A stretch of DNA of 7,635 nt from contig JAICKT010000213.1 in assembly GCA_025927795.1 (NCBI GenBank), positions 1 to 7,635 of the forward strand. The letters run 5' to 3'. Positions 6,600 to 7,635 of this stretch are shown piece by piece. Below the pieces are notes generated by a model that was given only the letters and a program-made list of their open reading frames with translations, was not told where the DNA came from and did not search any database. The stretch comes from Parafilimonas sp. GTDB lineage: Bacteria > Bacteroidota > Bacteroidia > Chitinophagales > Chitinophagaceae. How positions within the stretch are numbered: the first letter of the stretch is position 1; each line of letters begins with the position of its first letter. Both the position numbers and the translations under genes were made by a program.

Positions 6600-7418
6600 A
6601 TGCTTACAACAACATCATTACCGGATATCAATAATCAAATAAAAGTTTCCGAAGAACAGGTAAAAGAATTTCGCGAGAAAGGGCACACACTTACAAGAGG
6701 TTTATTAAGTAAAGAAGAAGTGGAAGCTTATCATGAAGTGATAAGAAATGCAGCAGAAAAGTATAACACTGAAAAACGCAAAATGGAAGAGCGTGATACT
6801 TATGGAAAAGCTTTTTTACAAATAATGAATTTATGGCGCAATGATGATGCGGTGAAAAAGTTTGTGATGAGCAAACGCTTTGCAAAAGTAGCTGCAGATT
6901 TATTGGGCGTGAAGAACGTTCGCATTTACCACGACCAGGCTTTATATAAAGAACCTGGCGGCGGACCAACGCCCTGGCACCAGGACCAATATTATTGGCC
7001 CATTGATACAACTAATACAATAACCATGTGGATGCCGCTGGTTGATATAACAATTGATATGGGTATGCTCACGTTTGCATCAGGTTCGCATAAAAAAGGT
7101 AGTGTGTTTGATTATGAAATTTCTGATGAATCAGATGCTGAATTTGATAAATATGTAAACGATAATAAGTTTGATATCTCACGTGCAACAACAATGAAAG
7201 CCGGCGATGCAACATGGCATTATGGTTTTACAATTCACAATGCACCGGGAAATAAATCTGATACAATGCGTGAAGTAATCACAATCATTTATCTCGCAGA
7301 TAATGCAAAAATCACAGCGCCCAAAAATAAATGGCAGGAGAATGATTTGAAGACGTGGTTGGCAAGTAAACCTGTTGGTTCAATAGCAGATTCCGAATTA
7401 AATCCACTGGTACTATAA
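6600..7418 (+). CDS. Phytanoyl-CoA dioxygenase (PhyH)-family Fe(II)/2-oxoglutarate oxygenase
   Basis: Predicted to hydroxylate a small molecule using O2 and 2-oxoglutarate, releasing succinate and CO2. Seen in 272 residues: the iron-binding facial triad as His127-x-Asp129 in TPWHQDQYYWP and distal His213 in TIHNAPGNKSDTMRE, with Arg224 as the likely 2-oxoglutarate carboxylate ligand. Further family-like text is the N-terminal helical part LSKEEVEAYHEVI, NVRIYHDQALYKEPGGG (106-122), and TMWMPLVDITIDMGMLTFASGSHKKG (142-167 overall), the core jelly-roll strands. The set of catalytic residues is complete. There is no signal peptide, so it is cytosolic. The substrate cannot be told: PhyH relatives act on fatty acyl-CoA, ectoine and many secondary metabolites, and no biosynthetic neighbours are present. 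It begins 47 bases after gltX and could be cotranscribed with it or use a weak ATATTTTG box (6573-6580). Confidence 0.92.
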   Translation: MLTTTSLPDINNQIKVSEEQVKEFREKGHTLTRGLLSKEEVEAYHEVIRNAAEKYNTEKRKMEERDTYGKAFLQIMNLWRNDDAVKKFVMSKRFAKVAADLLGVKNVRIYHDQALYKEPGGGPTPWHQDQYYWPIDTTNTITMWMPLVDITIDMGMLTFASGSHKKGSVFDYEISDESDAEFDKYVNDNKFDISRATTMKAGDATWHYGFTIHNAPGNKSDTMREVITIIYLADNAKITAPKNKWQENDLKTWLASKPVGSIADSELNPLVL

Positions 7419-7443
7419 CTTGTTCTGCTATTAATTAAATTAA

Positions 7444-7470
7444 TATCGTCGAATCGTCATTTCGACGATA
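7444..7470. repeat. Perfect 10-bp hairpin at the edge of a palindromic repeat
   Basis: TATCGTCGAA (7444-7453) is the exact reverse complement of TTCGACGATA (7461-7470), with a seven-base loop. It lies 25 bases after the dioxygenase stop. No T-run follows on either strand, so it is not a classical intrinsic terminator, but it could stabilise the 3' end of the gltX/dioxygenase transcript. Its right arm is also the left part of the larger palindrome at 7455-7534. Confidence 0.75.
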
Positions 7471-7534
7471 GGAGAAATGTCAGATATTATTAACAACTTG
7501 ATTTTTAGAGATGTCTCGTTACCTCGACATGACG
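7455..7534. repeat. REP/MITE-like imperfect intergenic palindrome
   Basis: Left arm 7455-7481 (starting CGTCATTTCGACGATAGGAG) pairs with right arm 7508-7534 (ending CTCGACATGACG). Aligning the left arm with the reverse complement of the right gives 20 matches in 27 positions around a 26-base centre. The CGTCATTTCGAC...GGAGAAATnTC wording resembles a dispersed palindrome I recall as common between genes in Bacteroidota. No transposase is in the window and no target-site duplication is obvious. The mismatches suggest an old, decaying copy. The element could fold as one long stem or leave the local hairpin at 7444-7470; the two structures compete. Confidence 0.6.
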
Positions 7535-7570
7535 TACTAAGAACATTATTTAATAATAACAATTACCTCA

Positions 7571-7635
7571 ATGAAAAAATTTTCGATTGCGCTTTTGTTG
7601 TGTTTACTCACATCACAAATAATCTATGCGCAAAA
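7571..7635 (+). CDS. N-terminus of a secreted protein, cut by the window edge
   Basis: Only the first 21 codons and two bases are present. They encode a textbook Sec signal peptide: a Lys-Lys N-region, a hydrophobic core (FSIALLLCLL) and a small-residue end (TSQIIYA|Q) with likely cleavage after Ala20. The first mature residue would be Gln, which is frequent in exported Bacteroidota proteins. Nothing can be said about its function. It lies 152 bases after the dioxygenase stop, beyond the palindromic repeat. A different frame opening at 7477 is also open to the edge but looks non-coding; the signal peptide decides for this one. Confidence 0.8.
   Translation, partial: MKKFSIALLLCLLTSQIIYAQ

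Noticed and set aside
6691..7011. Antisense open frame of 106 codons inside the dioxygenase gene.
   Set aside because: It covers the iron-binding motif region of a well-supported gene and has no recognisable features of its own.
7477..7635. A + strand frame starting at ATG 7477, with GGAG five bases upstream, open for 53 codons to the window edge.
   Set aside because: It starts inside the palindromic repeat, the GGAG belongs to the repeat wording, and Shine-Dalgarno use is otherwise absent here. The overlapping frame at 7571 encodes a textbook signal peptide, so the two cannot both be likely.
1..7635. A previously undescribed multi-gene system (defence, biosynthetic or mobile).
   Set aside because: All complete genes but one fall in well-known enzyme, GTPase or haem-protein families, and the exception is a common small secreted family. 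Strands alternate, and no shared theme, integrase, toxin-antitoxin pair or repeat array links them.

Overview
The window looks like ordinary chromosomal sequence from a member of the Bacteroidota, most likely of the Chitinophagaceae type. The reasons are low GC content by eye, almost no Shine-Dalgarno sequences, start codons preceded by Bacteroidota-type -7 boxes (TAnnTTTG), a DUF4783-like secreted protein, a CxxCH haem-binding-domain protein, and a glutamyl-tRNA synthetase with an extra stretch after its KLSKR motif. The family-level assignment is inference from protein character, not from a search.

Left part (1-1411): a 209-base non-coding leader precedes a glutathione-peroxidase-like thiol peroxidase on the + strand. 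A convergent gene on the - strand encodes a small secreted DUF4783-like protein. The two genes share a strong bidirectional hairpin terminator at 859-889, and the stop codon of the - strand gene lies inside its T-tract. A 149-base divergent intergenic region then separates the DUF4783 gene from gpmI.

Centre (1412-4948): gpmI (cofactor-independent phosphoglycerate mutase, glycolysis/gluconeogenesis), a membrane-anchored haem-binding protein 18 bases downstream, and engB (ysxC/yihA-type ribosome-assembly GTPase) run in the + direction. A class I SAM-dependent methyltransferase on the - strand meets engB stop-to-stop, with no bases between the two genes.

Right part (4949-7635): gltX (glutamyl-tRNA synthetase) diverges from the methyltransferase and is followed by a phytanoyl-CoA dioxygenase (PhyH)-family Fe(II)/2-oxoglutarate oxygenase. 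An intergenic stretch of 152 bases contains a REP/MITE-like imperfect palindrome. The window ends in the signal peptide of a secreted protein that runs off the edge.

The genes do not form one pathway. They are a mix of housekeeping functions (glycolysis, ribosome assembly, tRNA charging) and accessory enzymes (peroxidase, methyltransferase, dioxygenase). I found no defence system, mobile gene cluster, CRISPR array, or rRNA or tRNA gene. The observations most worth following are the very short spacing between -7 boxes and start codons (possible leaderless mRNAs), the palindromic repeat at 7455-7534, the stop codon built into the shared terminator, and the zero-gap convergent pair.
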